This document shows positions 23,130 through 33,300 of a stretch of DNA of 64,000 nt, piece by piece. Numbering within the stretch: the stretch's first letter is position 1; each line of letters starts with the position of its first letter. Below the pieces are notes generated by a model, which searched no databases, had not been told where the DNA came from, and saw only the letters and a list, made by a program, of their open reading frames with translations. The DNA lies in the NCBI GenBank assembly GCA_036504815.1, contig DASXUN010000019.1:1-64000 (forward strand), in the 5' to 3' direction. The position numbers were made by a program, and so were the translations under genes. The DNA is from Gemmatimonadaceae bacterium (GTDB lineage Bacteria > Gemmatimonadota > Gemmatimonadetes > Gemmatimonadales > Gemmatimonadaceae).

Positions 23130-26100
23130 GTGCACCTTTCGCATTCGACGCTCGCCGCGTTGGCTCTCTCCGCAGTCGTGGTGATGCCGGTGACAGCGAC
23201 CGCACAAGTCACCACCTCCTCCGTCGCCGGCACGGTGACCGCCACGGGCGGCGCTCCAGTCGCCGGTGCGCGCATCACCGCCACCCACACGCGCTCGGGC
23301 ACGGTCTACGTGGCGCAGTCGCGCGCCGACGGCCGCTACGTGATTCCGGCCGCGCGCGTCGGCGGACCCTACACGATCTCGGCCCGGCTCATCGGCTACT
23401 CGCCGAGCGCCAAAGAAGGGATCATGCTCGACCTGGGCGTCCAGGCGCGTGTGGACTTCAACCTCACCACCGCCGCGGTCACCCTCGGCGCGGTCTCGGT
23501 GACTGCCGAAGTGGGCACCTTCAGCGGCTCGCGCACCGGCGCCGCCACCAAGGTGGGGACCGAGGCGATCGCCGCCTTCCCCACCATCTCGCGCACCATT
23601 ACCGACTTCACGCGCCTCACGCCGCAGGCTTCGGGCTCGTCATTCGCCGGCATGGACAACCGGTTCAACAACATCACGATTGACGGGTCGTACTTCAACA
23701 ACTCCTTCGGCCTCGCCGGCCAGCCGGGCGGACGCACCAACGTTGCCCCGATTCCGGTGGAAGCGGTGGAGCAGATCCAGGTCAATATCGCCCCCTTCGA
23801 CGTGCGCCAGGGCAACTTCGTCGGCGCCGGCGTCAACGCCGTGACCCGCAGCGGCACCAACGACTTCAAGGGCTCCGCCTACTACGTCACGCGCAATGAG
23901 GGGCTCGTCGGCACCAAGATCCAGGGCGCGAAGTTCAACCCCGGCACGTTCGACTATTCGCTGGCCGGCGCCTGGGTTTCCGGCCCGATCATCAGGAACA
24001 AGCTCTTCTTCTTTACCAGCTTCGAGGATGACAAGAGCACCGCGCCGGGCACCACCTTCCTGCCCAACAAGGGCGGCGAGACGGTCACCGGCAACACCAC
24101 GCGCGTTCTTGAAAGCGACCTGCAGGCGTTGAGCTCGTTCCTCTCCACCAAGCTCAACTATGAAACGGGGGCGTACGCGGGCTACAACAACGAGACGCCG
24201 TCCCGCCGCTTCCTCGTCAAGCTCGACTACAACCTGAGCGACCGGCACAAGCTGAGCCTCCGGCACAACACGCTCACGTCGAAATCCGACCAGCTCATCT
24301 CGAACTCGAGCTCGCTCGGCTTCGGCAATCGCCGGACGAACTCCCAGGCGATGAGCTACCAGGCGTCGGGCTATCTGATTCTCGAGGACATCAACTCCAC
24401 CGTCGGCGAGCTCACATCCCAGATCCGCGAGAATTTCTCCAACGACTTGCTGGTGGGCTATACCTCCAACGACGAAAGCCGCGGCTACAAGGGGGCCTTC
24501 TTCCCCACCGTGGACATCCTGCAGAACGGCTCCACCTACATCAGCTTCGGCATGGACCCGTTCACGCCGAGCAACCAGCTCCGGTATCGCACCTTCCAGA
24601 TGCAGGACAACGTCTCGTACTTCGTGGGCAAGCATGACCTTACGCTTGGCGTGGCGTACGAGAAGTATCACTCCGACAACGTCTTCTACCAGGGCGCCAA
24701 CAGCGTCTACATCTACAACTCGCTGGCCGACTTCTACACCGACGCCAACGACTACCTCGCCAACAAGAACCGCACCGTCTCGCCGGTCACGCTGAACCGC
24801 TTTCAGGTGCAGTACGTGAACATCCCGGGGCTCGTGGAACCGCTGCAGCCGCTCGACGTGAACTACTGGAGCGGCTACGTGCAGGACAGCTGGCGCCCGA
24901 CGCGCAACCTCAACGTCACGCTCGGCCTGCGCTTCGATCGCCCGAGCTTCGGCGCCACGGCATACACCAACACCCAGGCCAACGGATACACGTTCCGTGA
25001 CCGCGACGGCAATGCCGCGCGGTACCAGACGCAGCAGCTCCCCGAGGCCGCCTTCCTCTGGTCGCCGCGCGTCGGCTTCAACTGGGACGTGCGGGGCGAC
25101 AAGGTCACGCAGGTGCGCGGCGGCACGGGCGTGTTCACCGGCAAGCCCGCCTACGTGTGGGTGTCGAACCAGATCGGCAACAACGGCATTCTCACGGGCG
25201 CCATCGACGTCGTGAACACGAAGGCCTACCCCTTCAATCCCGACGCGTCCACCTACAAGCCGAAGACCGTCTCGGGCACGCCGGCGTCGTCGTACACCCT
25301 CAACTTCTCCGAGCCGGACTTCCGCTTTCCGCAGGTCTGGCGCACCTCGGTGGGCGTCGACCGCAAGCTCCCGTGGGGCGTCGTCGGCACCCTGGAGGCG
25401 ATGTACAGCCGCGACGTGAACGGCATGTATTACACCAACGCCAACTTGCCCGCCCCCGCCGGCACCTTCGCCGGGGCAGACCAGCGGCCGCGCTGGAACA
25501 CCGCCAATTTCGGCAACCGCGTGCAGTCGAACGTGACCGGGGCGTACGTGCTCGGCAACCAGAACAACGGTTACGCCTGGAACTGGGCGGCATCCGCCGA
25601 GAAGTCGTTCGATTTCGGGCTGTTCGCCAAGGCGTCGTACAGCTACGGCGTCACGCGGAACACGCACGACCCGAGCTCGATCGCGGCCGGCAACTGGACG
25701 GCCAACGCCATTGCGGCCAACCCCAATCAGGCCGCCGCGTCGTACTCGCAGTACTCGCCGGGCCATCGCTACTTTCTGGCGCTGTCGTACAAGAAGCAGC
25801 TTCTCCCCATCGGCCCGACGTCCGCCTCGCTGTTCATGGAGGGCGTCACGCAGGGGAACGCGAGCTACACCTTCTCCGGCGACGCCAATGGCGACGGCGC
25901 GCAGGGGAACGACTTGATCTACATCCCGCGCAACGCCGGCGAGATGAACTTCGAGCAGTACACGTCCTCCGGCACCACCTTCACCGTGGCGCAGCAACAG
26001 GCGGCGTGGGAGGCGTACATCTCGCAGGACACGTACCTGCGCAAGCACCGCGGCGAGTACGCCGAGCGCGGCGCCGTCTTCCTCCCGATGCTCCTGCGCG

Positions 26101-26393
26101 CCGACTTCAGCGTGGCCCAGGAAGTCACGCGGCAGATCGTCGGCAAGGGGAACAGCATCGAGGTCCGACTCGACATCCTCAACGTCGGCCACCTGATCAA
26201 CAACGGATGGGGCGTCTCCGAGCGGCTTGTCTCCAGCCAGCCGCTCATCGCCCGCGGCATGGACGCCAACGGCCAGCTGCTGTACCGGCTGCGGAACATC
26301 GGCACGTCGCTGATGACGTCGTCGCTGCAGTACAACGCCGGACTGAATGACACCTATCGCATGCAGCTCAGCGTGCGGTACAAGTTCTACTAG
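23130..26393 (+). CDS. Oar-type TonB-dependent receptor with N-terminal carboxypeptidase-regulatory-like domain
   Basis: This 1087-residue protein has a signal peptide (cleaved near TATAQ, about 28), a CarboxypepD_reg-like domain (about 30-115, GAPVAGARITATHTRSG), a TonB plug (about 120-250, NNITIDGSYFNNSFG, VEQIQVNIAPFDVRQG) and a long 22-strand-type barrel ending VRYKFY. It should sit in the outer membrane and import a large or scarce substrate with TonB energy. GTG 23130 follows a GAGGAAG ribosome site and starts the signal; the frame runs upstream through the tRNA and is not used there. No SusD-like partner is adjacent. Substrate unknown. Confidence 0.88.
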   Translation: MHLSHSTLAALALSAVVVMPVTATAQVTTSSVAGTVTATGGAPVAGARITATHTRSGTVYVAQSRADGRYVIPAARVGGPYTISARLIGYSPSAKEGIMLDLGVQARVDFNLTTAAVTLGAVSVTAEVGTFSGSRTGAATKVGTEAIAAFPTISRTITDFTRLTPQASGSSFAGMDNRFNNITIDGSYFNNSFGLAGQPGGRTNVAPIPVEAVEQIQVNIAPFDVRQGNFVGAGVNAVTRSGTNDFKGSAYYVTRNEGLVGTKIQGAKFNPGTFDYSLAGAWVSGPIIRNKLFFFTSFEDDKSTAPGTTFLPNKGGETVTGNTTRVLESDLQALSSFLSTKLNYETGAYAGYNNETPSRRFLVKLDYNLSDRHKLSLRHNTLTSKSDQLISNSSSLGFGNRRTNSQAMSYQASGYLILEDINSTVGELTSQIRENFSNDLLVGYTSNDESRGYKGAFFPTVDILQNGSTYISFGMDPFTPSNQLRYRTFQMQDNVSYFVGKHDLTLGVAYEKYHSDNVFYQGANSVYIYNSLADFYTDANDYLANKNRTVSPVTLNRFQVQYVNIPGLVEPLQPLDVNYWSGYVQDSWRPTRNLNVTLGLRFDRPSFGATAYTNTQANGYTFRDRDGNAARYQTQQLPEAAFLWSPRVGFNWDVRGDKVTQVRGGTGVFTGKPAYVWVSNQIGNNGILTGAIDVVNTKAYPFNPDASTYKPKTVSGTPASSYTLNFSEPDFRFPQVWRTSVGVDRKLPWGVVGTLEAMYSRDVNGMYYTNANLPAPAGTFAGADQRPRWNTANFGNRVQSNVTGAYVLGNQNNGYAWNWAASAEKSFDFGLFAKASYSYGVTRNTHDPSSIAAGNWTANAIAANPNQAAASYSQYSPGHRYFLALSYKKQLLPIGPTSASLFMEGVTQGNASYTFSGDANGDGAQGNDLIYIPRNAGEMNFEQYTSSGTTFTVAQQQAAWEAYISQDTYLRKHRGEYAERGAVFLPMLLRADFSVAQEVTRQIVGKGNSIEVRLDILNVGHLINNGWGVSERLVSSQPLIARGMDANGQLLYRLRNIGTSLMTSSLQYNAGLNDTYRMQLSVRYKFY

Positions 26394-26412
26394 GCCACCT
26401 CGGGCCCGATCG

Positions 26413-26448
26413 CGAAACAGGCACCGCCCGCCGGCGGTGCCTGTTTCG
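26413..26448. terminator. Bidirectional terminator between the TonB receptor and the barrel gene
   Basis: Perfect 16-base stem CGAAACAGGCACCGCC / GGCGGTGCCTGTTTCG with a CGCC loop, lying between the stop codons of two convergent genes. Confidence 0.8.
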
Positions 26449-26477
26449 TCCGGGTCGAGTCCGCGGGCGTGCGCCGC

Positions 26478-27782
26478 CTAGAACCGCGGATTCACCACGT
26501 TGTTGTAGATCGACCCAAACGTGTAGCTCACGCCCAGCCGCATGTTGTACTGGAATCCGCTCAGCAGCGCGCGCCGGCGCAGCAGCACGTCCACCGCGTC
26601 CTGCTCCCCCTTGGGCAGGTACACCTGGTCGCGGATCCACTCGTACCCGCCGTTCACGTTCACGCTGAACCCCTTGAACAGCCGCACGCTCATCCCGGCG
26701 CTCAGTTCGGTGGTCCGCTTGCTGGCGTCCGTCAGGAAGTTGCGGTGCTGCGCGCTGACGCTCGCGCTCCCCCACGGCTCCCGGGTCCGGTACTCGATCT
26801 CGAGCGACTGCCGCGGCAGCGTCTCGCGCACCCTGTCGAAGATCGTCGTGTCGGCGTACCAGTAACCCACCGCCCCGACACCATACCGTACCACCAGTTC
26901 GCGCCGCGTCGCCTCCTTGTACGGGAACAGGTTGTACTCGAACGCCGCGTTCCCCTCCACGCGCAGGTCCTGGTTGCGATACACCTGCGACGCCATCTCC
27001 AGGCTCGCGCCGAGCGACCAGTGGTCCGTGATGCTCTTCACCTGGGTCAGCCCCGAAAACCAGTCGCGCAACAGGTTCGTGTACGTCTCTTCCGACGACA
27101 ATGCGCCGGTGCTGTCGAACTCCTGCACCGTGACGCGGTTGTTGCGATACGAATAGCCGTAGTTGAAACTGGTCTTCCACTCCTCCGTCACGCGTTGCGC
27201 GGACAGGTGCGAGTTCAGGTTCTGGCTCTTGTACGAACGCTCGCCGTCCGTCGACCCGCTGAGGCTGACCGAGAACACCCACGCTTTCCACGGATCGAGC
27301 GCCGGCAGCAGCTGCGCGGCATTCGCCGTCGGCCCCTCGGCGCGCGACACCCGCAGCGCCTGGCCACTCGGCGTGTGCGCGACGAACCGCACCAGCCCCA
27401 GCGCGAGCATCCGCGTCACCCCGCGCCGCACTTCGTCGCCGGTGGAGGTGGGGTTCGTGGTGAACGTCAGCGTATCGCCGCGCCCGGCGAAGGCGCGGGC
27501 GCCGAGGAATGCGGCGGTGAACTGCTCGCCTCCCGCCCCGGCCCGCGTGCTCGTGACCAGCACGTGCACGTCGGCAACCGTGCGATCACGCACCCAGTTC
27601 ACATAGGTGATCTCCGTGCGGATCAGGCTGAAATCGCAGTGGGTGCGGCAGTCCAGGTAGACCGCCACCAATCCGTTCGGCGACGGCGGCTGCTGCGCGA
27701 GCAGCGGCCGCGCGGCAAATCCGACCAGGAGCAGGGCGCCCGCTGCGCATCGTCGCGCCGTCGCCGGTATCCAGAAGTTCAT
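26478..27782 (-). CDS. Outer-membrane beta-barrel protein with N-terminal periplasmic domain, function unknown
   Basis: This 434-residue protein has a signal peptide (to about LLAQQ, 30). An N-terminal domain (about 35-155) contains VNWVRDRTVADVHVLVT and GGEQFTAAFLG, then DEVRRGVTRMLALGLVRF. A barrel-like part with alternating strands follows and ends SYTFGSIYNNVVNPRF. I recall this N-terminal pattern from uncharacterised DUF481-like barrels in several phyla, but no function is known to me. The gene is single, convergent with the TonB receptor across a shared terminator. The aromatic C-terminus (F) fits BamA recognition. Confidence 0.65.
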   Translation of the reverse strand: MNFWIPATARRCAAGALLLVGFAARPLLAQQPPSPNGLVAVYLDCRTHCDFSLIRTEITYVNWVRDRTVADVHVLVTSTRAGAGGEQFTAAFLGARAFAGRGDTLTFTTNPTSTGDEVRRGVTRMLALGLVRFVAHTPSGQALRVSRAEGPTANAAQLLPALDPWKAWVFSVSLSGSTDGERSYKSQNLNSHLSAQRVTEEWKTSFNYGYSYRNNRVTVQEFDSTGALSSEETYTNLLRDWFSGLTQVKSITDHWSLGASLEMASQVYRNQDLRVEGNAAFEYNLFPYKEATRRELVVRYGVGAVGYWYADTTIFDRVRETLPRQSLEIEYRTREPWGSASVSAQHRNFLTDASKRTTELSAGMSVRLFKGFSVNVNGGYEWIRDQVYLPKGEQDAVDVLLRRRALLSGFQYNMRLGVSYTFGSIYNNVVNPRF

Positions 27783-27888
27783 CGATCGTCAGTGCTGGTC
27801 CAGCCCACACCCGGCGCGAACGCTCGTCGCGCGCGGGAAATGCCGGAGTCGTGTACCTGATCTACGGGCTCGTGCCGCCAGATGCTGA

Positions 27889-27910
27889 CCGGCCGGCGCG
27901 CGCCGGCCGG
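27889..27910 (-). terminator. GC-rich palindromic hairpin after the REC-EAL gene
   Basis: A perfect 22-base palindrome built on CCGGCCGGCGC and its complement lies five bases after the stop of the minus-strand gene at 27915. It may form a hairpin in either strand. No T-tract. Confidence 0.5.
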
Positions 27911-27914
27911 CCCC

Positions 27915-29063
27915 TCAGCGGTGCGAGAGGTGCGTGTCGTACGTCTCCGCCGCCGACGCCGGGCGGCCGACGGCGAAGCCCTGCGCCCGACGCACACCGG
28001 CGGCGGCCAGCTTGCCCAGGATCGCGGCATCATCGACGTCGCAGACCCCGATCTCCGCCCCCATCCGTGACGCGAAATCGTACACCTTCTTCATCGCGGC
28101 CTTGTCGTCGTGCAGCCACGCCACCGGGCAGGTCACCACGTTGCAGGCGGCCAGCGAACGCAGCGCGTCGAGTTCGGACGGCGAACGCACGCGCGCGATG
28201 AGGTAGTAGCCGTCCATCATTGCGCGCGCCACCGCGAACGCGCCGCGCGCCATGTCTCGCGCGAACATCTCGCCGTCCACCGCCAGCGCCACGGTGCCGT
28301 TGGCTCCGTGATCCTTCACCGTCCCCGCCATCCAGTCCCAGAAATCCGACTCCCGGATCATCGCGAGTCCGGCGGGCATCGTGATCACCCCGGACCATCC
28401 CATCTGCGTCCAGAGACCGCCGGCATTCAGCGCGGCGCTCACCAGCGCGCGCATCACCGCCGGGGCGCAGGGTAGGTCGAAGACGCCCGCCAGCTCCTCA
28501 TCGCCCGACAGCACGCCGCGCTGCGGCGACTCCCAGCGCGGCACCACGTCGGCCGAGATGTTACGCATGTGCGTCACGTCGAGCACCGGGCTGTACCACG
28601 CCCTGAACTGCCCGAGTTCCACGGCCCGCTCCACCGCCGCCGAATCGAGCCCCGTCGAGCCCGCGGCGCCCGCGGCCTCCGCCGGATGGTCGTGGAGGAA
28701 GAGCATGCTCGCCAGCGCATCCTTGCGCAGCGGCTTCTCGATCGCACCGAGTACGCGCAACCCGCTCGCCACCGCCATCGCCTCCACGGCCTTGAGCACG
28801 CCCGGCGCGAGCCCCGACGCGATGATCACGGAATCGGCCAGCTTCTCCTGCGCGAGGTGACTGATGAACGTCATCCCGTCCATGCCGGGCATGTACAGGT
28901 CGCTCACCACGATGTCCGGGCGATGGGCGCGCGCCATCTCCAGCGCTTCCGTGCCATCGCGCGCCTCCGACACCGTGGCCGCCCCGAGTTCCGCGAGGAC
29001 CCGCTTGTGCAGCGAGCGCGTGAAGTCGTGGTCGTCAACCAGGAGGATATGCAGTCCACTCAT
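27915..29063 (-). CDS. Response regulator with intact receiver and degenerate EAL domain
   Basis: This 382-residue protein has a receiver domain (about 1-125) with the acidic pair DD, acceptor Asp in VVSDLYMPGMDG and Lys in IEKPL, so it should be phosphorylated. The second part (about 140-375) follows the EAL fold (FRAWYSPVLDVTHMRNISADVVPRW, QGFAVGRPASA), but the EAL signature reads ADV and metal ligands are not conserved. It is therefore likely an enzymatically dead EAL that may bind c-di-GMP or a protein. ATG 29063 is chosen; GTG 29072 is an alternative. No kinase gene is adjacent. Confidence 0.75.
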   Translation of the reverse strand: MSGLHILLVDDHDFTRSLHKRVLAELGAATVSEARDGTEALEMARAHRPDIVVSDLYMPGMDGMTFISHLAQEKLADSVIIASGLAPGVLKAVEAMAVASGLRVLGAIEKPLRKDALASMLFLHDHPAEAAGAAGSTGLDSAAVERAVELGQFRAWYSPVLDVTHMRNISADVVPRWESPQRGVLSGDEELAGVFDLPCAPAVMRALVSAALNAGGLWTQMGWSGVITMPAGLAMIRESDFWDWMAGTVKDHGANGTVALAVDGEMFARDMARGAFAVARAMMDGYYLIARVRSPSELDALRSLAACNVVTCPVAWLHDDKAAMKKVYDFASRMGAEIGVCDVDDAAILGKLAAAGVRRAQGFAVGRPASAAETYDTHLSHR

Positions 29064-29200
29064 GCGAGGCACCGGTACGGGAATCCGGTTGAATCTCTCC
29101 CCCGGCGCGCCGCTTTGTCCAGTCGGACAACGTGTGCCGGACGGTGCGCGGCGATGCCCGCGCCAGAGGCAGCAAACACGGGCGACGTGTAGTTTCGGGC

Positions 29201-30235
29201 ATGCGACTCGTCACCCTTCTCCTCCTCGCCGCGCGCGTGGCCACCGCCCAGGCCCCCGACGCGCTCTGGTACGTGCGCAACAGCGACGAGGGCATCGCTG
29301 CCTTCGCCGCCAATGCCCATCGCATCAGCGTCATCGCGCCGCAGGTGTACGGCATGGACAGCACCGGCGCCATCCGCGGCGGCACCGATCCGCGCATCGT
29401 CGCCATCGCGCGCGACCATGGCGTCAAGCTCGTGCCGCTCGTAATGAACCCGGGCTTCAGCGTCACCATCCTGCACCAGATCGTGACCGTCCCCGCCGTG
29501 CGCACCAATGCGGCGCGCAGCCTCGCCGCCCTCTGTCGCGCCGAGAAGCTGCACGGCATCCAGCTCGATTTCGAGAATCTGTACGTGCGCGACCGCGACG
29601 CCTTCACCGCCTTCGTCCGCGAGGCGGTGGACTCGGTGCACCGGGCGGGCTGCGAACTTTCGGCCGCGGTGGTCCCGCGCACCGACGACGACCGCGGCAC
29701 GCGCCCCTATCACCAGTGGATGTACGACTACTGGCGCGGCGCGTACGACTACAAGGCGCTGGCCGACACGCTCGACTTCATCTCGTACATGACGTACGCG
29801 CAGCACACGGGGGGCTCGACCCCCGGTCCCGTCGCCGGCTACGAGTGGATGGTGGCCTCACTCGACTACGTCCTCGCCGCCGGCGTGCCGCCGTCAAAGA
29901 TCTCGCTCGGCCTCGCCTCGTACTCCGACTACTGGACCTCGGCGTACGACTGGCGCACCGGATCGCGAACGCAGGCGCGCGACATCGCGTACCCCGAGCT
30001 GATGCGCATCATCCAGCAGGCCAGGGCGACGCCGCGGTGGGACAAGCGCCAGCGCGCCTGGGTGGCGATGTGGGAGGATCACGGCGTCTTCGAGCACGCC
30101 TGGATCGAGGATGCCCGCGCCTTCAAGGACAAGCTCGCCCTGGTGCGGAAGCACCATCTGCGCGGCTACTCCGTCTGGCTCTTGGGAACCGAGGATCCCA
30201 AGGTGTGGGGCGTCGTGGGCAACGTGGCGCGGTAG
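29201..30235 (+). CDS. Secreted GH18-like (YaaH/SleL-type) glycosidase
   Basis: This 344-residue protein has a short signal peptide (to about TAQA, 18) and a TIM-barrel GH18-like domain. The catalytic strand reads HGIQLDFENLYVRDRDAF, with Asp123 and Glu125 (acid/base) as in spore-cortex-type GH18 enzymes. SYMTYAQHTGGSTPGPVAGYEWM matches the later barrel strands that bind N-acetylglucosamine. It probably cleaves peptidoglycan or chitin-like glycans in the periplasm. No LysM domain is fused, unlike SleL. ATG 29201 starts the signal; longer frames are not supported. Confidence 0.8.
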   Translation: MRLVTLLLLAARVATAQAPDALWYVRNSDEGIAAFAANAHRISVIAPQVYGMDSTGAIRGGTDPRIVAIARDHGVKLVPLVMNPGFSVTILHQIVTVPAVRTNAARSLAALCRAEKLHGIQLDFENLYVRDRDAFTAFVREAVDSVHRAGCELSAAVVPRTDDDRGTRPYHQWMYDYWRGAYDYKALADTLDFISYMTYAQHTGGSTPGPVAGYEWMVASLDYVLAAGVPPSKISLGLASYSDYWTSAYDWRTGSRTQARDIAYPELMRIIQQARATPRWDKRQRAWVAMWEDHGVFEHAWIEDARAFKDKLALVRKHHLRGYSVWLLGTEDPKVWGVVGNVAR

Positions 30236-30258
30236 ACGAGGGACGCCCCTGTACCTTG

Positions 30259-30308
30259 CACCACACCCTGCACCGTGCCCCTGCACCACACTCTGGACCG
30301 TGCCCCTG
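30259..30308 (+). repeat. Two perfectly phased 25-base tandem repeats, family 1
   Basis: Units 30259-30283 and 30284-30308 are each 25 bases, begin CACCACAC and end CCGTGCCCCTG, and differ at only two positions; a third start CACC follows. They lie in the short gap between the GH18 stop (30235) and the RND stop (30312). The unit matches those at 6838-6887 and, more loosely, 366-461. Confidence 0.8.
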
Positions 30309-30311
30309 CAC

Positions 30312-33300
30312 CTACCCCCTCGCCCTTCTCCGCTTCATCACGTCGTCGAAGTACGTGTAGATGACTGGCGTCACATAGAGCGTGATCAGCTGCGAGAAGG
30401 CGAGTCCGCCCACCACCGCGATGCCCAGCGGCCGCCGTGACTCGGCGCCCGCGCCGGCACCGAGCGCGATGGGCAGCGTGCCCACCAGCGCCGCGCCCGT
30501 GGTCATCATGATCGGGCGGAAACGCACCAGGCACGCCTCGTAGATCGCGTCGAAGGCCGGCGTTCCCTTCTTCTTTTCCGTCTCCGTCGCAAAGTCGATC
30601 ATCATGATGGCGTTCTTCTTCACGAGGCCTATCAGCATGATGATGCCCACCCACGCGTAGACCGTCAGTTCCGTGCGCGTCAGCACCAGCGTGATCAGCG
30701 CGCCGAAGGCCGCAAACGGAATGCCGCTGAGGATCGTGAGCGGGTGGATGAAGCTCTCGTACAGCACGCCGAGCACCACGTAGATCACGAAGATGGCGAT
30801 CACGAACAGCGCCAGCAGTCCCTGCTGCGTCTGCTGAAAGACCTGCGCCGCCCCGTAGAAGCCGGTCGACACGCCTTCGGGGAGCGCGCCGCGCGCCGCC
30901 TTCTCAATGGCGGTGACGGCATCGCCGAGCGCGTATCCCGGGCGCAGGTTGAACGACAGCGTCACGCTGGGCTGCTGTGCGGTGTGGTTCACGAGCATCG
31001 GCCCCAGCGTGCGTTCGACGCGCGTCACCGACGAGAGCGGCACGAGCTTGCCCGTCTTGGCCCGCACGTACAGCATGTCGAGCGCGGACAGGTCGCTCTG
31101 GAACTCCGGGAGCAGCTCGAGGATCACCCAGTACTGGTTGTTGGCCGTGTAGATGCTGCTCACCTGTCGCGAGCCATACGCGTTGTACAGCGCCTGCTCG
31201 ATCTGCTCGGGCGTCACGCCATACAGCGCGGCGCGATCGCGGTCAAGTTCCACCGACGCCTGCGGATTGGCGATCTGCAGGTCGGTGGTGACGTCGGTGA
31301 TCTGCGGCAGCTCCTTGAGCGCCTTCTCCGCCGTCTGCGCCGCGCTGTAGAGCACGGGAAGGTCGGCGCCGCTCATCGTGTACTGGTACAACCCCTTCGA
31401 CGTGCGCCCGCCGATCTGGATGACGGGGTCGTTGCGCACGTACACCGCGATGCCGGGAACGACGCGCAGCTTCTTCGTGAGCTCGGGGATGATCTCGTCC
31501 GCCGACTTGGAGCGCTGCTCGCGCGGCTTGAGGCGCATCGTGAAGCGCCCCTGGTTCGCCGTGCCCGACGTGCCACCCTGCCCCGTGCCAACGTTCGAGA
31601 TGAGGGCATCCACGTTGGGATCCTGCAGCGCGATGGCCACCACCGCCTTCTGGTGCCGCACCATCTCCTCGAAGCTCGTCCCCTGCGCCGCCTCGGTGCT
31701 CGCCGAGAGCCGGTTCTGGTCTTCCGAGGGGAAGAAGCCCTTGGGCACCATCTGGTACGCGACGGCCGTCAGCACCAGCGCCGACGCGCTGGCCACCAGC
31801 GCCACCGGGCGGTGCGCCATCACCCAGGTGAGCGTGCGCGCGTAGGTCCGGTACGCCCACTGGTACGCCGCCTCGAAGCGGTCGAGCAGCCAGTTGTGGG
31901 TGCCGTGGATGCGCGCCTCGTTCAGGAAGCGCGACGCGAGCATCGGCGTGAGCGTCAGCGAGACCGCGCCCGACACGAGAATGGCCGCGGTGATGGTCAC
32001 CGCGAACTCGCGGAAGAGCCGCCCCACGATCCCGCCCATGAACAGGAGCGGGATGAAGACGGCCACCAGCGAGATGGTCATCGAGAGAATCGTGAAGCCG
32101 ATCTCCGACGCGCCGTCGAGCGCCGCCTGCAGCGGCTTCTTTCCCATCTCCATGTGACGCACGATGTTCTCGAGCATCACGATGGCGTCGTCCACGACGA
32201 ACGCCACGGCCAGCGTCAGCGCCATCAGCGACAGGTTGTCGAGGCTGAAGTCCAGCGCGTACATCACCGCGAACGTCCCCACCAGCGCCATCGGCACGGC
32301 GACGCTGGGGATCATCGTCGCCGAGGTGTTCCGCAGGAACAGGAAGATCACCAGCACGACGAGGAAGATCGTGAGGCCCAGCGTGACCTTCACGTCGTGC
32401 ACCGACTCGCGAATGCTCGCCGAGCGGTCCATGAAGATCTCGAACTCCACCGCCGCGAGGAGCTGCGCGCGCAGCGTCGGCAGGATGGCCTTCACCGCGT
32501 CGGCCACTTCGACGGTGTTCGTGCCGGGCTGCTTCTGCACCGACAGCGAGATGGCGCGCGTGTCCTTGTACCAGCCGGCGATGCGCAGGTTCTGCACGCC
32601 GTCCACCACCTGTCCCAGGTCCTTGAGCCGCACCGGCGCGCCATTGCGATAGGCGACGATCACCTCCTGGAACTGCGCCGCATTTACCAGCTGACCGTTG
32701 GCGCTGACCGTGTACGCCTTTTGCGGCCCCCAGAGGACACCGGTGGGCAGGTTCACGTTCTGCTGCGACACCGCCGCGGCCACTTCGTCGATGCCGATGC
32801 CGCGGCTCGCGAGGGCGCGGGGATCCACCTGCACGCGCGCCGCGTACTTCTGCGTGCCGAGCACGCTCACCTGCGCCACGCCATTCACCGTGCTCAGCCG
32901 CTGCGCCACCACCTGCTGCACCAGCTCGTCGAGCGCCGACAGCGGCATCGTCTTCGAACGGAAGCTGAGGTACAGGATCGGCTGGTCGGCCGGGTTCGAC
33001 TTGGTCAGCGACGGCGGGATGATGCCCGGCGGCAGCTCGCGCAGCGTCTTGCTGATGGCCGACTGCACGTCCTGCGCGGCGGCGTCGATGTTGCGCGCGA
33101 GGGAGAACTGCAGCGTGATGGTCGTGCCGCCGAGCGCGCTCGTCGACGTCATGTTGTCGACGCCGGCGATCGTCGTGAACTGCTTCTCCAGCGGCGTCGC
33201 CACGGCGGAGGCCATCGTCTCCGGGCTCGCCCCCGGCAACGACGCGCTCACCGTGATGGTCGGATAATCCACCGCGGGCAGGTCGCTGACACTCAGCAGC

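Noticed and set aside
23640-26192. An 850-codon minus-strand ORF opposite the TonB receptor.
   Set aside because: No motif, biased Val/Arg/Gly composition; the plus strand has an intact receptor with signal, plug and barrel.
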